Below, in pieces: positions 53,001 through 60,732 of a stretch of DNA of 64,000 nucleotides. A model generated the notes under the pieces. The model was given only the letters and a program-made list of their open reading frames with translations, did not search any database and was not told the DNA's origin. How positions within the stretch are numbered: the stretch's first letter is position 1; each line of letters starts with the position of its first letter. A program made the position numbers and the translations under genes. This DNA is from Bacillota bacterium (GTDB lineage Bacteria > Bacillota > Clostridia > Oscillospirales > Oscillospiraceae): NCBI GenBank assembly GCA_023459875.1, contig JAEWRY010000007.1, positions 1 through 64,000 on the forward strand. Direction: 5' to 3'.

Positions 53001-55292
53001 AACTACGGCGGCAAGCTTACCGCCAACGCGGCCACCGGCGGATTCTCCTCCATTACGGGCGGCGGATACGACCAGGGTCAGGATAATCATTACGGCAGTG
53101 ATGGTATTTCCTGCGGCTCTAGCTGCGCCTCCGTCACCCTCGCCGGAACCAATGTCTACGGCAACCACACAGGCATCAGTGTGGGCAACACCTATGCCTA
53201 CAAAATTGATTCCAGCGCCTGCCCCATCAGCGTCTCCGGAACCGCAACTCAGAATGCCACAGTTACCGGCTTCTACGGGGACGGCATCTTCTCCTGTGGC
53301 GGCGGCATTACTGCCAATTACGTCACCGTCACCGGCAGCGACGACGGCATCGTGATGTATGACGGAACGGGCAATATCAGCGTCTCCAACGGCAGCGTAA
53401 CGGCCTATAAAGGCTGCGGTATCGACCTTGGCAAATCCGCCGTCGGCAACGTCACCGTCACCAACGCCGACGTCGCGGGCTACGACGCCGGCATCATAAT
53501 GGGCGGCGCAGGCTCCGTAAGCGTTACCGGCACCGAGGCCGACCCGGCGGAAATCTCCGGCGAGGACAACGACGGCATCTACGTTGTGGACCTGGGCACC
53601 GGACTTTCTCTGAGCTACGCCAAGGTGACCGGTGCCTCCGACGGCATTGAGTACACGGGAACCGGCTCTTTCTCCATGACAAACAGCAGCGTGACCGGCT
53701 ACAACGACGGCGTATCTGTCTATGCCGCCTCGGAGCTTACAGTAACCAACACAACTATCTCCGGCACGAATACCGGCTCAGGTATTTATCTGTGCGGCGA
53801 GGGCGCTAAACTAACATTGGCCTCCGGCGCCGTCACGGGAGCAGCCGACGGCATCTACGTGCAGTCGCCCGCTACCCTCTCCGTTTCCGGCGGCACGATC
53901 ACCGGTAACGGCGGCGACGGCATCGACATCGACGCCGATTCCACCCTGGCCATCACGAGCGGCACCATAAGCGGCACCGAAGACGGCGTGGATATCGCAG
54001 GCGCCAGCACCGTGAGCGTGTCCGGCAGCACCGCAACCATCCAGGGCGGCGTTTACGGCATGAGCCAGAACTCCGCGGGCAGCAGCGTCGCGGTGAAAGA
54101 CAAGCCCGTATTTACCGGTAATCCCTATGGGTTCTACAAGGCCAATGTCATAGCGACCACCTCTCTACGCGGCGGCATTTACAGCGGCATCATTACCAGC
54201 GCGGACGGTGAGAAGCTCTCGAACATTGTCGACGCCACGGTCAAAGACTCCGCTCGGGCCACCGACCGGACGACCCCGTCCAATTGTAAAACCGTAACAG
54301 ACTTTATTCTCGAAAATAACCAAGAGCTGACCGCACGCGAGTACAATCTCGATAACGGCGGTACAAGTAAAGTCACATATTCAACGTACTTCCTACTCTA
54401 TACATCCTCCTCCGGCGGCGGCGGTGGCGGCGGCGTCTCCTATTACGATGTTACCGTTTCCGCTTCCGGCAGCGGCACCGCAACGGCAAATAAGACCAGC
54501 GCGACATCCGACGTCAAGATCACCCTAACGGTAACTCCCGCCGACGGCTGCGTGCTCAAGTCGCTCACCGTAACGAAGAAAACCTCCGGCTCCTCTGTCA
54601 CGGTTTCCGGCAGCGGCAGCACCTATACCTTCCTCATGCCCGAAGACGACGTTGTTGTAAAAGCAATATTCTCCGGTGCCGAAGATCCCATGGACGTCTT
54701 CGACGAGGACTATAACGACAGCCTCTACAAGGGCTTCAACGACGTGGACGAGAGCGCATGGTACGGCACCAAGCAGCAGGGTGCCATTGAAAAGGCCTTG
54801 AACCTGGGAATCATGGTTGGTTACGGCAACGGGAACTTCGGCCCCAGCGATACTCTCAAGCTTAACGAGGCCATAAAGATTAGCGCGGTCATCTGCAGCA
54901 AATACCTTAGCGACGGCCATGTGTTCGACCAGACCTCCGGCAGCAACTGGTGGGATTGCTACGTCCAGTATGCGATCGACAAGGGAATCATCAAGTCCGG
55001 CGACTTCTCCGACTACACCCGCGCGGCTACCCGGGCCGAGATGGCTTATATCTTCGCAAACGCCCTGCCCAAGGAAGAGTTTGAAGTCATCAACGCCCTG
55101 ACTTACAGCAACATTCCCGACGTGGACGGCACCGGCAAATATGACGAGTATGTCCTGCTTCTTTATAAAGCCGGCGTCCTGACCGGCATCGACGAAGCGG
55201 GCACCTTCGCGGGCAGCAGAACCATTACCCGCGCGGAAGTCGCTGCCATCCTTTCCCGCGTCTGCCTGGAAGAGCAGCGCATCGCACAGTAA
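47001..55292 (+). CDS. Giant secreted beta-helix protein with SLH anchor
   Basis: 2,763 residues, by far the longest gene here. Start ATG with AGAGGGGG at a normal distance. Signal peptide of about 26 residues ending VLA. Most of the protein is beta-strand repeats with SGGxxxxSG and xDGIxxxGTGNIxxT motifs. The best-kept stretch (residues about 1830-2350) repeats every 20-24 residues, as in right-handed parallel beta-helices. After a Gly run, an InlB-B-like repeat (about 2480-2560) precedes three SLH units (about 2570-2763) with TRAEMAYIFAN and TRAEVAAILSR. Probably a surface adhesin or carbohydrate-contacting protein; no catalytic motif was seen. Confidence 0.88.
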   Translation: MNKRKLLAILTAVLLLASLLVGSVLAAHGGNGTSNDPYIVDSSSGTFSSAKIIGTYYVTLANLYSTNSDLYYSTLGAEITGSYAVVTVYDSYYISSYAYTVNSIVVSSDQYVYLSASLPGTSQINGGTLSLAASNYVTGNSASGSNLTVYPGSTANVSGSFASLSGDCVQQSTLNIYGGTASVTGSGYDLNVSGGTVSVSGGFNDFCVYAGAVANIAGNTYIDDGYNFAGTVNVNSDNTLCIGGRSVKSGGGLTFDDAHAWGYLPTGTYDSVVGNWTMLGDVTVKGTTCAIYNAHTGASLAVQDYNLTVAGGSITASGNVGALSVSGGAVTATGSTIGSVTVSGGSAAIGGTVSGAIDVSGGQVEIYSDTLADSVSISGTGSVKLDAAKALCDGSRSLEGTDASYLILSDWGTLPAGSYPANIVGDWTQPSDVGFCVVSTSCGCSISHTSHSGAHITGAGGALSIASNDVSVSGSFASLASTPGTSTVVFVVSDDTVVTTLFALNTNVNYSGIVQIASGATLCDDTKSICPAAAATITNWDTLTEPTPLPKSGILPGSGSYGHLSGNWHAGSDVTITSTGCSCGTHTHDTYANITGGDGDLFVTGGSVTLSGKVNGTVFVSGGTVTDNGGNSVVNVGGVVVGSATDSTHGTVLNAGSDYKLISGSFASVTGTNLNLAGDTVIYSTGASSAVISGNGFGLTVGAGSVSVQGSFSAVNTASDLHVTQIADASVGGGSFGLTGSGSYTLSVSGGTGHIAGTFKQIHVSGGSVADCGALTLANTGTCLIVSGGEAVLDDGGTIRSNSSSSVDAVQVTGGELTIGTGSGRTDSNIYKIFAASSNSSVGNKGINVSGGECWLLDGQIVVSGSSSNGVLVYGTDSKFHLGSETNTDAYSSLNNPTITAYSDRTSCVYVSEGGEAWLHAGELNFKDVGSFGVFVTNFSNSGICHVWANDQYGENAVGSAPLLYIHGGTSATAAMWVGSEGMFDIRGRGVLFEEPADYTSSQYALYISNEALAASDYPLSGGTYNGKVRYDKHNLSDLILYNHYLRYDGASANFGYTDGTYGVYPGVMTSDADSYGSVTAMHAANFAPALSVYSYDGAYGEYFGKAGEYYSIADAEWELREQMKVQSAGYQIPAGIVRSDTDLSNAITLDVNVFAQNNSEYTPYWGIEKKLGDVDVTGMCDLFFAGRTVRYDGYNWDDDALSGIVTSGNSGYAYSNSDDWKQVFDIHANSDLGLYDGVLGEGNGINPADDKAMGGYIGTGMVAYEWIDNSNQTRAIRVVGKLYVVSAQIKAVSSVCSVGVDVVSDEQTSGEVYIGIPELEDIDNQIIHILGGLKTGDESYGIYQESGYVEMNGGVIGDVSSQDFGGNTGIYNIGGTLNVYGGIIAGNTGSGKAVKSSAITTITGGCLYGDYLDDDANGGTNNGESLYVTGGTTYLKIDAAHSGNAYTTAGFTEDVIPLTGENAYKTESIHHINNVTIDGGELYVGSLTDYDLSYNQGQARDITGYTRNNGYLTCSGGKTVFYDGIVMGKTTVVGSSSISTANADFGTQFYADKGSFGDLAVVNGVTPTSSKYYQILGGTKLTGCVQLHGGSYKSIDVSGLTTGWSGVYPVNGASVNNILGFWTNTYDLNEDGTNDWVQYNHYAAVDTASRNAAGYWISTSVNPDDESRYVGGTSTVVPAGGKAVNVIDGASEFITWLESNATSYDSLNGEGYTLRCNIWLGNSVDNPDICNSYFHCGWRAPADMPVVVGGGSHTLVTNNFGIFGNQANALIKVGSDATSVLNITNTNSASTAAVYQNLIRNLLQNSFSRTIEVANGALTVSASSGNSNTVTLKAYDESVYVSGTGSVTLNAGTILGKGDSVISEGVYMTGSGSIVSTGGVITGQGAGIAANAGTINLSGTVVTGQNKCGIYSAGGNITLAGCTVSGNEDGIAFSGTGNITASTSTLIGSRDGISSIGTGNITLTDCAVTGGNDGIHSDGVGDLTVSGAVSGADNGIYFFNYGGKLTANAATGGFSSITGGGYDQGQDNHYGSDGISCGSSCASVTLAGTNVYGNHTGISVGNTYAYKIDSSACPISVSGTATQNATVTGFYGDGIFSCGGGITANYVTVTGSDDGIVMYDGTGNISVSNGSVTAYKGCGIDLGKSAVGNVTVTNADVAGYDAGIIMGGAGSVSVTGTEADPAEISGEDNDGIYVVDLGTGLSLSYAKVTGASDGIEYTGTGSFSMTNSSVTGYNDGVSVYAASELTVTNTTISGTNTGSGIYLCGEGAKLTLASGAVTGAADGIYVQSPATLSVSGGTITGNGGDGIDIDADSTLAITSGTISGTEDGVDIAGASTVSVSGSTATIQGGVYGMSQNSAGSSVAVKDKPVFTGNPYGFYKANVIATTSLRGGIYSGIITSADGEKLSNIVDATVKDSARATDRTTPSNCKTVTDFILENNQELTAREYNLDNGGTSKVTYSTYFLLYTSSSGGGGGGGVSYYDVTVSASGSGTATANKTSATSDVKITLTVTPADGCVLKSLTVTKKTSGSSVTVSGSGSTYTFLMPEDDVVVKAIFSGAEDPMDVFDEDYNDSLYKGFNDVDESAWYGTKQQGAIEKALNLGIMVGYGNGNFGPSDTLKLNEAIKISAVICSKYLSDGHVFDQTSGSNWWDCYVQYAIDKGIIKSGDFSDYTRAATRAEMAYIFANALPKEEFEVINALTYSNIPDVDGTGKYDEYVLLLYKAGVLTGIDEAGTFAGSRTITRAEVAAILSRVCLEEQRIAQ

Positions 55293-55322
55293 ATCTGAAT
55301 CGCAAAACATAGCCACATATCA

Positions 55323-55362
55323 AAAACCGCAGCGGGATTTCTCCCGCTGCGGTTTTATTATA
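55323..55362 (+). terminator. Terminator of the giant SLH gene
   Basis: 15-bp arms AAAACCGCAGCGGGA/TCCCGCTGCGGTTTT, 4-nt loop, then ATTATATT. Confidence 0.93.
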
Positions 55363-55363
55363 T

Positions 55364-55554
55364 CCACTGCACAGATACGATTATCGAATCTCATTTGCCG
55401 GAAAGGGAAAAACTGCCCTTCCGGGCGACAAACAGTCGCCCCTTCAAATACATGAATGACTGTCCGCTTAGATTTGCGGACGCACGTGGTGAATTAAAAG
55501 TGCACGGCTATCGGCTGAAACAGCCGATAGCCGTGCACCTGAACAGACAAAATT
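55364..55554 (+). repeat. Multi-hairpin dispersed element, copy B
   Basis: Homologous to 16-216 (minus strand) from CCACTG to CTGAACAGA. Shares CATTTGCC, GCCCTT, GGGCG, ATACAT, AATGACTGTCCG, GATTTGCGGAC and AAAAGTGCA. Second-hairpin arms here read CCGGAA/TTCCGG where copy A has CCAAAA/TTTTGG. The final stem (55500-55538) is an 18-bp perfect pair, GTGCACGGCTATCGGCTG with its complement, closed by AAA; copy A has an unrelated 17-bp stem between the same GTGCA/TGCAC ends. It lies just past the giant gene's terminator, sense to it. Confidence 0.75.
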
Positions 55555-55626
55555 TTTGGAAGTCATTCTATCAATGCAAAATCAAAGTGCTCTGCGTAAA
55601 GTGCCGGCCCAAAACCATGCTCGTTG

Positions 55627-55652
55627 AAAAAGCCGAGATAAGCGGCTTTTTT
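55627..55652. terminator. Terminator of the DtxR-family gene
   Basis: Arms AAAAAGCCG/CGGCTTTTT with a 7-nt loop and T runs on both strands; 34 nt beyond the minus-strand stop. Confidence 0.85.
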
Positions 55653-55685
55653 AGCTCTCTGGCACATGCAACTGCGTGTCTGCTT

Positions 55686-56066
55686 TTATTCGGTTTTGTC
55701 AAGCTTGCTTCTCGCCTGTTTTTTAATCGCGTCGATACTCTCCTGGCTGATGACATGCTCGATCCGGCAGGCGTCCTGCGCGGCGGTCTTCGGCGCCACG
55801 CCCAGGTGAATCAGCCAATCCGAAAGGAACATATGCCGCTCATATATGGTATCGGCAATTTCCCTTCCGTTGTCGGTCAGCGTAATATATCCCTCGCTGT
55901 CCATTTCAATATATCCGTTTTCACGCAGATGCTTCATCGCCACGCTGACGCTGGATTTTTTATAATCCAACTCCCCCACAATGTCAATGGAACGGACGTT
56001 ACCGTTTTTCCGGCTCAACACCAGAATCGTCTCCAGATACATTTCTGCGGATTCCTGTATCTTCAT
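55686..56066 (-). CDS. DtxR/MntR-family metal-dependent repressor
   Basis: 126 residues. The N-terminal winged helix has ESAEMYLETILVLSRKNGNVRSIDIVGELDYKKSSVS (described; about residues 5-42), followed by the metal-binding and dimerisation region with the C-R-I-E-H-V-I-S pattern (ACRIEHVIS, about 99-107) and DWLIHLGV. Short form without an SH3 domain, as in MntR. It would sense Fe2+ or Mn2+ and repress uptake genes; no transporter target is adjacent. ATG with GGAAGGAG upstream. Confidence 0.92.
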   Translation of the reverse strand: MKIQESAEMYLETILVLSRKNGNVRSIDIVGELDYKKSSVSVAMKHLRENGYIEMDSEGYITLTDNGREIADTIYERHMFLSDWLIHLGVAPKTAAQDACRIEHVISQESIDAIKKQARSKLDKTE

Positions 56067-56188
56067 ATTTCCATCTCCTTCCGGTATGCGCGGCTGTTAG
56101 TCATAGAATACCATAGGATGCCGGAGAAAGCAAACGGAAGGGGAAAAAAGAATAAATCATCGGAACGCATTAAACCGCCCGGCAGTTC

Positions 56189-57532
56189 CTATCCGGCCTG
56201 AGGCAGCCGGATCTCGATCCGAAGCCCTCCTGAAGACAGGTTTTCAGCGCGGATGTTCCCGCCATGGGCACGAATGATATTCCTGCAGATGGCAAGTCCC
56301 AGCCCCGACACCTTTCTGCCCCGGTCGGTGGTAAAGAATGGTTCAAAAATCTGTCCCAGCAGATCAGGCGCCACCCCCTTCCCATTATCGCAGAAGGAGA
56401 ACACGGCCTGATCCTCTTCCCGCGCGCACATCAGGCGCAGTGCCAGGGCCTGGGATTCGGAATGCTGGATGCTGTTTCCGATCAGGTTGCCGAACACCCG
56501 CCTCAAATGGTCATAATTACAGCGGATCTGAACCGCTGGGCAAGAGCATTGTACCTCGAAGGTGACCCCCGCGTCCGAGAGCTCGTTTTGATATTCCTCT
56601 CGGATTCTGGCACAGAAATCGCCCACAGTCATGAGGTCAATAGGCGCGCTGTCCCGGAAACCCGCCTCCAGATATTCGTCGAACTCGTCCGCCACGGTCT
56701 TGATGACGAGCGCCTTGTCATAGATACTGCGCAGATACTGCTTCTGCTTCTCGGCGTCTAGCTTGGCGGAAAGCAGCCGCTCGGAATATCCCATGACCGA
56801 GGTGAGAGGCGTCTTGATGTCATGGGAGACTGACGCGACGATGCGTCGCTCGGTCTGTTCCTTGTTTTCCAGAACGCCCGCCATGGTAACGAAGGTGTTC
56901 TGTAACCGGCCGATCTCATCCCTCCGGGGACTTTGCTTTGGCATGGCGCCGTGTTCGTAGTAATCCCGCATGGTCCTGCGCAGGCTGATGATGGGTGAGA
57001 GAACCAGAAGGTACAGCATCACCGCGACGATTGTAAAAATACAAAGATTCAATACGATGAGGCCGGCCAACGCGTGCCGCGTGAACAGCCGGCCGATCTC
57101 CTTTTCCCGCATCGGATTGAGCCACGTATAAACGGTAACCTGACTCCCGTCCCCCAGCTTTGCCGTACCGCCTCCCGAGACGGCGAACCGGATTTCCCCC
57201 GGAGGCGGCATGGATTCAAACAGGAGTCTGCCGTCCTCGCCGCGTATTTCACAGCTTATCTTCTTATCATCCACATATTCCTTCAGCGTTTGCGTATCAA
57301 GGCCGTGTTCCTCCAGATAAGTGCACAGCTGCGCCGTCAGATCCTGCGACTCCCCCGCCATGGCCTCATAGTTGCCGGTGGCGTAGAGTCCGAGATAATA
57401 AGTAAACATAAGGCACATCAATACGCCGCTTAAAACCGCCACAGCCACGAGTCCCATCATCGTTTTACGGGAAAGATGGCCGCTGAGCCACCCGATCCGG
57501 AGCTCAGACGCCTTCGGAATCTTCGTTTTCAT
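56189..57532 (-). CDS. Sensor histidine kinase
   Basis: 447 residues: two transmembrane helices (about 25-50 and 160-185) flank a ~105-residue extracytoplasmic sensor; HAMP follows (about 185-230). The DHp box has SVSHDIKTPLTSVMGYS, with the phospho-acceptor His near 237. The ATPase domain has N-box LRRVFGNLIGNSIQHS, G1 DNGKGVAP, F-box FEPFF and G2 GLGLAICRNI. Its start overlaps the response regulator gene by 29 nt, so the two are translationally coupled. Its signal is unknown. Confidence 0.94.
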   Translation of the reverse strand: MKTKIPKASELRIGWLSGHLSRKTMMGLVAVAVLSGVLMCLMFTYYLGLYATGNYEAMAGESQDLTAQLCTYLEEHGLDTQTLKEYVDDKKISCEIRGEDGRLLFESMPPPGEIRFAVSGGGTAKLGDGSQVTVYTWLNPMREKEIGRLFTRHALAGLIVLNLCIFTIVAVMLYLLVLSPIISLRRTMRDYYEHGAMPKQSPRRDEIGRLQNTFVTMAGVLENKEQTERRIVASVSHDIKTPLTSVMGYSERLLSAKLDAEKQKQYLRSIYDKALVIKTVADEFDEYLEAGFRDSAPIDLMTVGDFCARIREEYQNELSDAGVTFEVQCSCPAVQIRCNYDHLRRVFGNLIGNSIQHSESQALALRLMCAREEDQAVFSFCDNGKGVAPDLLGQIFEPFFTTDRGRKVSGLGLAICRNIIRAHGGNIRAENLSSGGLRIEIRLPQAG

Positions 57533-58262
57533 GTATGCACCCCCGGCCTGTCCGGTCTTTCTCTTCTTCGTCGATGAAGCCGCTCTGGGTAACGAAACAA
57601 TAGCCGGACCCCCAGACTGTTTTGATATACCGCCAGGTCGGGTCGATTTTTTCCCGAAGATTCTTGATATTGATTGCCACGGTACCGATCTCTCCGTACT
57701 CGGTTCCCCAGACGTCCCGGAAAATTCTTTCCTTGGAAAGGGTCTGCCCGGCGTTCTGCATCAGATAGGAGAGAAGCTCGAACTCCCGCGTGGAGAGGGA
57801 GACCGGTTCCCCCGCCTTGGCGGCGCTCATCTCGGCGGGGTTGAGGGTAATATCCCCGATTTTCATCGTTTTTGCCGCAGGCCCCGGGGCCAACGCACGG
57901 GTCTCTCGCCGCAGGTGGGCGTTGATGCGCGCGACAAGTTCTTCCAGAACAAAAGGCTTGGTAAGGTAATCGTCCGCACCAAGGGAAAGACCGTTAATAA
58001 TATCCATAGACGTATCCTTGGCACTCAAGAGGAGAATGGGCCCGCTCACGCTGCTTCGGATACGCCGGCAGACATCCAGTCCGCTTAATCCCTTCATCAT
58101 GATGTCGAGGATGATGAGGTCATATTTCTGCCGCTGAAGGAGTCCGAGACATGCTTCCCCCGTGCTGGCGGTCGTCACCGAAAACCCGTTTTCCCGCAAA
58201 ACATCGGAAAGCAGCACCAGAATCGACACATCATCGTCCACGACCATGATTCTTTTTTCCAC
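57504..58262 (-). CDS. OmpR/PhoB-family response regulator
   Basis: 252 residues from a GTG preceded by GGAAGGCG; the reading frame extends 20 codons further without a ribosome site. The receiver domain has acidic pocket VDDD and the phospho-Asp in LIILDIMMKGLSG (about residue 54), and the Lys of LTKPF. The C-terminal winged helix has ELLSYLMQNAGQTLSKERIF and VAINIKNLREKIDP. Paired with the overlapping histidine kinase. Possible targets are the divergent MMPL operon or the ABC transporter at 63.2-64 kb; both are inferences from position. Confidence 0.93.
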   Translation of the reverse strand: MEKRIMVVDDDVSILVLLSDVLRENGFSVTTASTGEACLGLLQRQKYDLIILDIMMKGLSGLDVCRRIRSSVSGPILLLSAKDTSMDIINGLSLGADDYLTKPFVLEELVARINAHLRRETRALAPGPAAKTMKIGDITLNPAEMSAAKAGEPVSLSTREFELLSYLMQNAGQTLSKERIFRDVWGTEYGEIGTVAINIKNLREKIDPTWRYIKTVWGSGYCFVTQSGFIDEEEKDRTGRGCIHENEDSEGV

Positions 58263-58582
58263 ATTTTCGCCTTCCTTCTCCCGGATCGTTACAAAATCCA
58301 ATGTGATATTCAGCCTATTCAATGTGTCTCCGCCGGAAAATCAGCGTATGTTAAGCAGTTAATATTATAACTGCTTGTCCTTGATAAGATTATTAAGAAT
58401 TATAAGAATTGCCTTCGTTTTCTTGACTCTTCGCTTTTTCTTGTCTATTTTTATTGCACCGAATAATTCTGCTGATAGCTCGTTTAGCCTATCATACGGA
58501 TAAAATCATCAGATGCAATTCTAGTTCGTCAGCCGAAAAAAGTAAATTCATAAATGCAGAAGGTTCCAAAGGAGGCTTAGCC
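58263..58582. other. Intergenic regulatory stretch between response regulator and MMPL genes
   Basis: AT-rich, no coding signal. A plus-strand promoter is at 58423-58451. On the minus strand a TATAAT (near 58361) is present without a good -35 match. Confidence 0.55.
58423..58451 (+). promoter_or_regulatory. Probable promoter of the MMPL operon
   Basis: TTGACT (58423-58428), 17-nt spacer, TATTTT (58446-58451). Confidence 0.6.
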
Positions 58583-60691
58583 GTGCAGAAATTTGCGCGC
58601 ATGTTAACGCGAAAACCCAAACTGATGATCGTCATCGCTCTTCTTTTGCTCATTCCGAGCGTCATCGGTATGGCGGCAACCAAAATCAACTACGACATTC
58701 TAACCTATCTCCCTCCCGACATGGACTCCTCCAAGGGGGAAAAGCTGCTGGAGGATCCCTTCCACACAGCCGCAACCACCATGCTTATCGTGGAGAATAT
58801 GCCGCCGCGCTACACCGACGAACTGAGGGAGTCCATCGAGAAAGTCCCCGGAGTCAGCCACGCAGTATGGCTTTCCAGCCTGGTGGGAATCCAGATCCCA
58901 ACGGATATGATCCCCGCGGAGCTGCGGGACGTCTTTTACTCCGGCAACTCTACCATGATGCTTGTCCAGTATGATATGCCGGGTGCCACGGAACAAACCA
59001 TGCAGTCAATTGCCCAGGTCAGGAGCCTGTGCAACAAGAACTGCTTCCTCGCAGGCTTTTCCGTCCTTATCAAGGACACAAAAGACCTGGTGGACGGAGA
59101 GCTGCCGCTCTATGTGATCCTGGCGGTGGTACTATCCCTCGCCGCCATGTCCCTCACCATGGATTCCTGGCTGCTCCCCATCGCCTTTCTGGCCAGTATC
59201 GGCCTTGCCATTCTCTACAACATGGGGACCAATATATTTCTCGGGCAAATCTCTTACATAACCAAGGCTATAGCGGCCGTTCTTCAACTCGGCGTGACCA
59301 TGGATTATTCCATCTTCCTCTACCACCGCTACAACGAGGAGCTTGGAAATTATGAAGACAAGCGGGACGCGATGGCCACGGCGGTGGAGGCCGCGTTTGC
59401 CTCCCTGTCCGGCAGCTCCCTAACCACCATCGCCGGATTCGCTGCGCTGTGCTTTATGCGTTTGCTTCTGGGCCGTGACATCGGGATCGTGATGGCAAAG
59501 GGCGTCATTCTTGGCGTGGTCACCGTTATTTTCGTTCTCCCCTCCATCCTGCTGGTGTTTGATAAAGGCATCCGAAAATACCGTCATCGGACGATCCTTC
59601 CGGATTTCAGCGGAGTCAACCGTTTTATCGTCAAACACCATATAGGGTTGGTCGTTTTGTTCCTGCTTCTCTTTCTCCCGGCTGTCTACGCTCAGAGTCA
59701 CGCGCCCGTCTATTACAAGCTGGACCGTGCCCTGCCTCAGGGCTTGCCGTCCATCGTGGCCACAAACAAGCTCAACGAAGGTTACGATATGGCCACAACT
59801 CATTTTGTGATCCTGAAAGACGGTCTCAGCAACAGTCAGATGAACAAAATGACCGGCGAGCTGGAAAAGGTCGGAGGAGTCCGGCAAGTCGTCGCCTATA
59901 ACAAATTCATCAGCTCCGCCATCCCGGATTTCTTTCTTCCGCAGGAAATTAAAGATATCTTCAAGCAGGGCGGCTATCAGCTCATGATGATAACCTCCTC
60001 CTACCAGACGGCTTCCGATGACGTCGCAAACCAGCTGGACCAGATCGGCGAAATCGTCAAGGCTTATGATCCGGGCGCTTACATCACCGGCGAGGCCGCG
60101 CTGACCAAGGATCTGATTTCCACGGCAAAGGTGGATTTCAGCGTAACAAATTACATTTCCATCGCCGCCATCTTCCTGATCGTGGCGCTGGTATTCCGGT
60201 CGTTGAGCGTTCCGGCGCTGCTGGTAATCGCCATCGAGCTTGCCATTTTCATCAATCAGGGTATCCCCTATTTTACCAACACCGCCATCCCGTTCATCGC
60301 GCCCACCGTGATCGGCTGCGTGCAGCTCGGCGCCACCGTCGACTACGCAATTCTTATGACCACCCGGTTCCGGGAGGAGCTTCAGAACGGACATGACCGC
60401 CGCGAGGCTATTCAGATCGCGGCCACAACGTCCGACAGCTCCATCATTACAAGCTCTTTGGTTCTTTTCTGCGCGACGCTGGGCGTCGGAAAGATCGCGA
60501 AGATCGAGATCATCAGCAGCATCTGCCTGATGCTTGCGCGCGGCGCGCTCATTTCAGCCGTCATCAGCATCTTTATCCTGCCGGCCCTCCTTGTGACCTT
60601 CGAGCCGGTCATTGCCAAAACCAGCCTCTGGTGGAGGAAGGCCAGACCCAGAAAGAATACGGATGAGCCGGTACCCGCAGGAAAGCTCTGA
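58583..60691 (+). CDS. MMPL/RND-family membrane transporter
   Basis: 702 residues from a GTG with AAGGAGG at 7 nt. About twelve transmembrane helices in two repeats, each with a large extracytoplasmic loop. RND signatures are TMDYSIFLYHRYNEE (first half) and ATVDYAILMTTRFREE (second half), the acidic residues of proton-coupled MMPL proteins. MMPL transporters in Gram-positives export lipids or related hydrophobic molecules, or act in resistance. Followed 41 nt later by a secreted coiled-coil protein, likely its partner. Confidence 0.9.
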   Translation: MQKFARMLTRKPKLMIVIALLLLIPSVIGMAATKINYDILTYLPPDMDSSKGEKLLEDPFHTAATTMLIVENMPPRYTDELRESIEKVPGVSHAVWLSSLVGIQIPTDMIPAELRDVFYSGNSTMMLVQYDMPGATEQTMQSIAQVRSLCNKNCFLAGFSVLIKDTKDLVDGELPLYVILAVVLSLAAMSLTMDSWLLPIAFLASIGLAILYNMGTNIFLGQISYITKAIAAVLQLGVTMDYSIFLYHRYNEELGNYEDKRDAMATAVEAAFASLSGSSLTTIAGFAALCFMRLLLGRDIGIVMAKGVILGVVTVIFVLPSILLVFDKGIRKYRHRTILPDFSGVNRFIVKHHIGLVVLFLLLFLPAVYAQSHAPVYYKLDRALPQGLPSIVATNKLNEGYDMATTHFVILKDGLSNSQMNKMTGELEKVGGVRQVVAYNKFISSAIPDFFLPQEIKDIFKQGGYQLMMITSSYQTASDDVANQLDQIGEIVKAYDPGAYITGEAALTKDLISTAKVDFSVTNYISIAAIFLIVALVFRSLSVPALLVIAIELAIFINQGIPYFTNTAIPFIAPTVIGCVQLGATVDYAILMTTRFREELQNGHDRREAIQIAATTSDSSIITSSLVLFCATLGVGKIAKIEIISSICLMLARGALISAVISIFILPALLVTFEPVIAKTSLWWRKARPRKNTDEPVPAGKL

Positions 60692-60732
60692 CGTCAGAGC
60701 TTTCACAAATATCACCGTAAGGAGTCTTGCTT

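Noticed and set aside
52480..54060. Regular short repeats considered as a CRISPR array
   Set aside because: The periodicity is in codons of a single open frame, and repeats are degenerate; they encode beta-helix turns.
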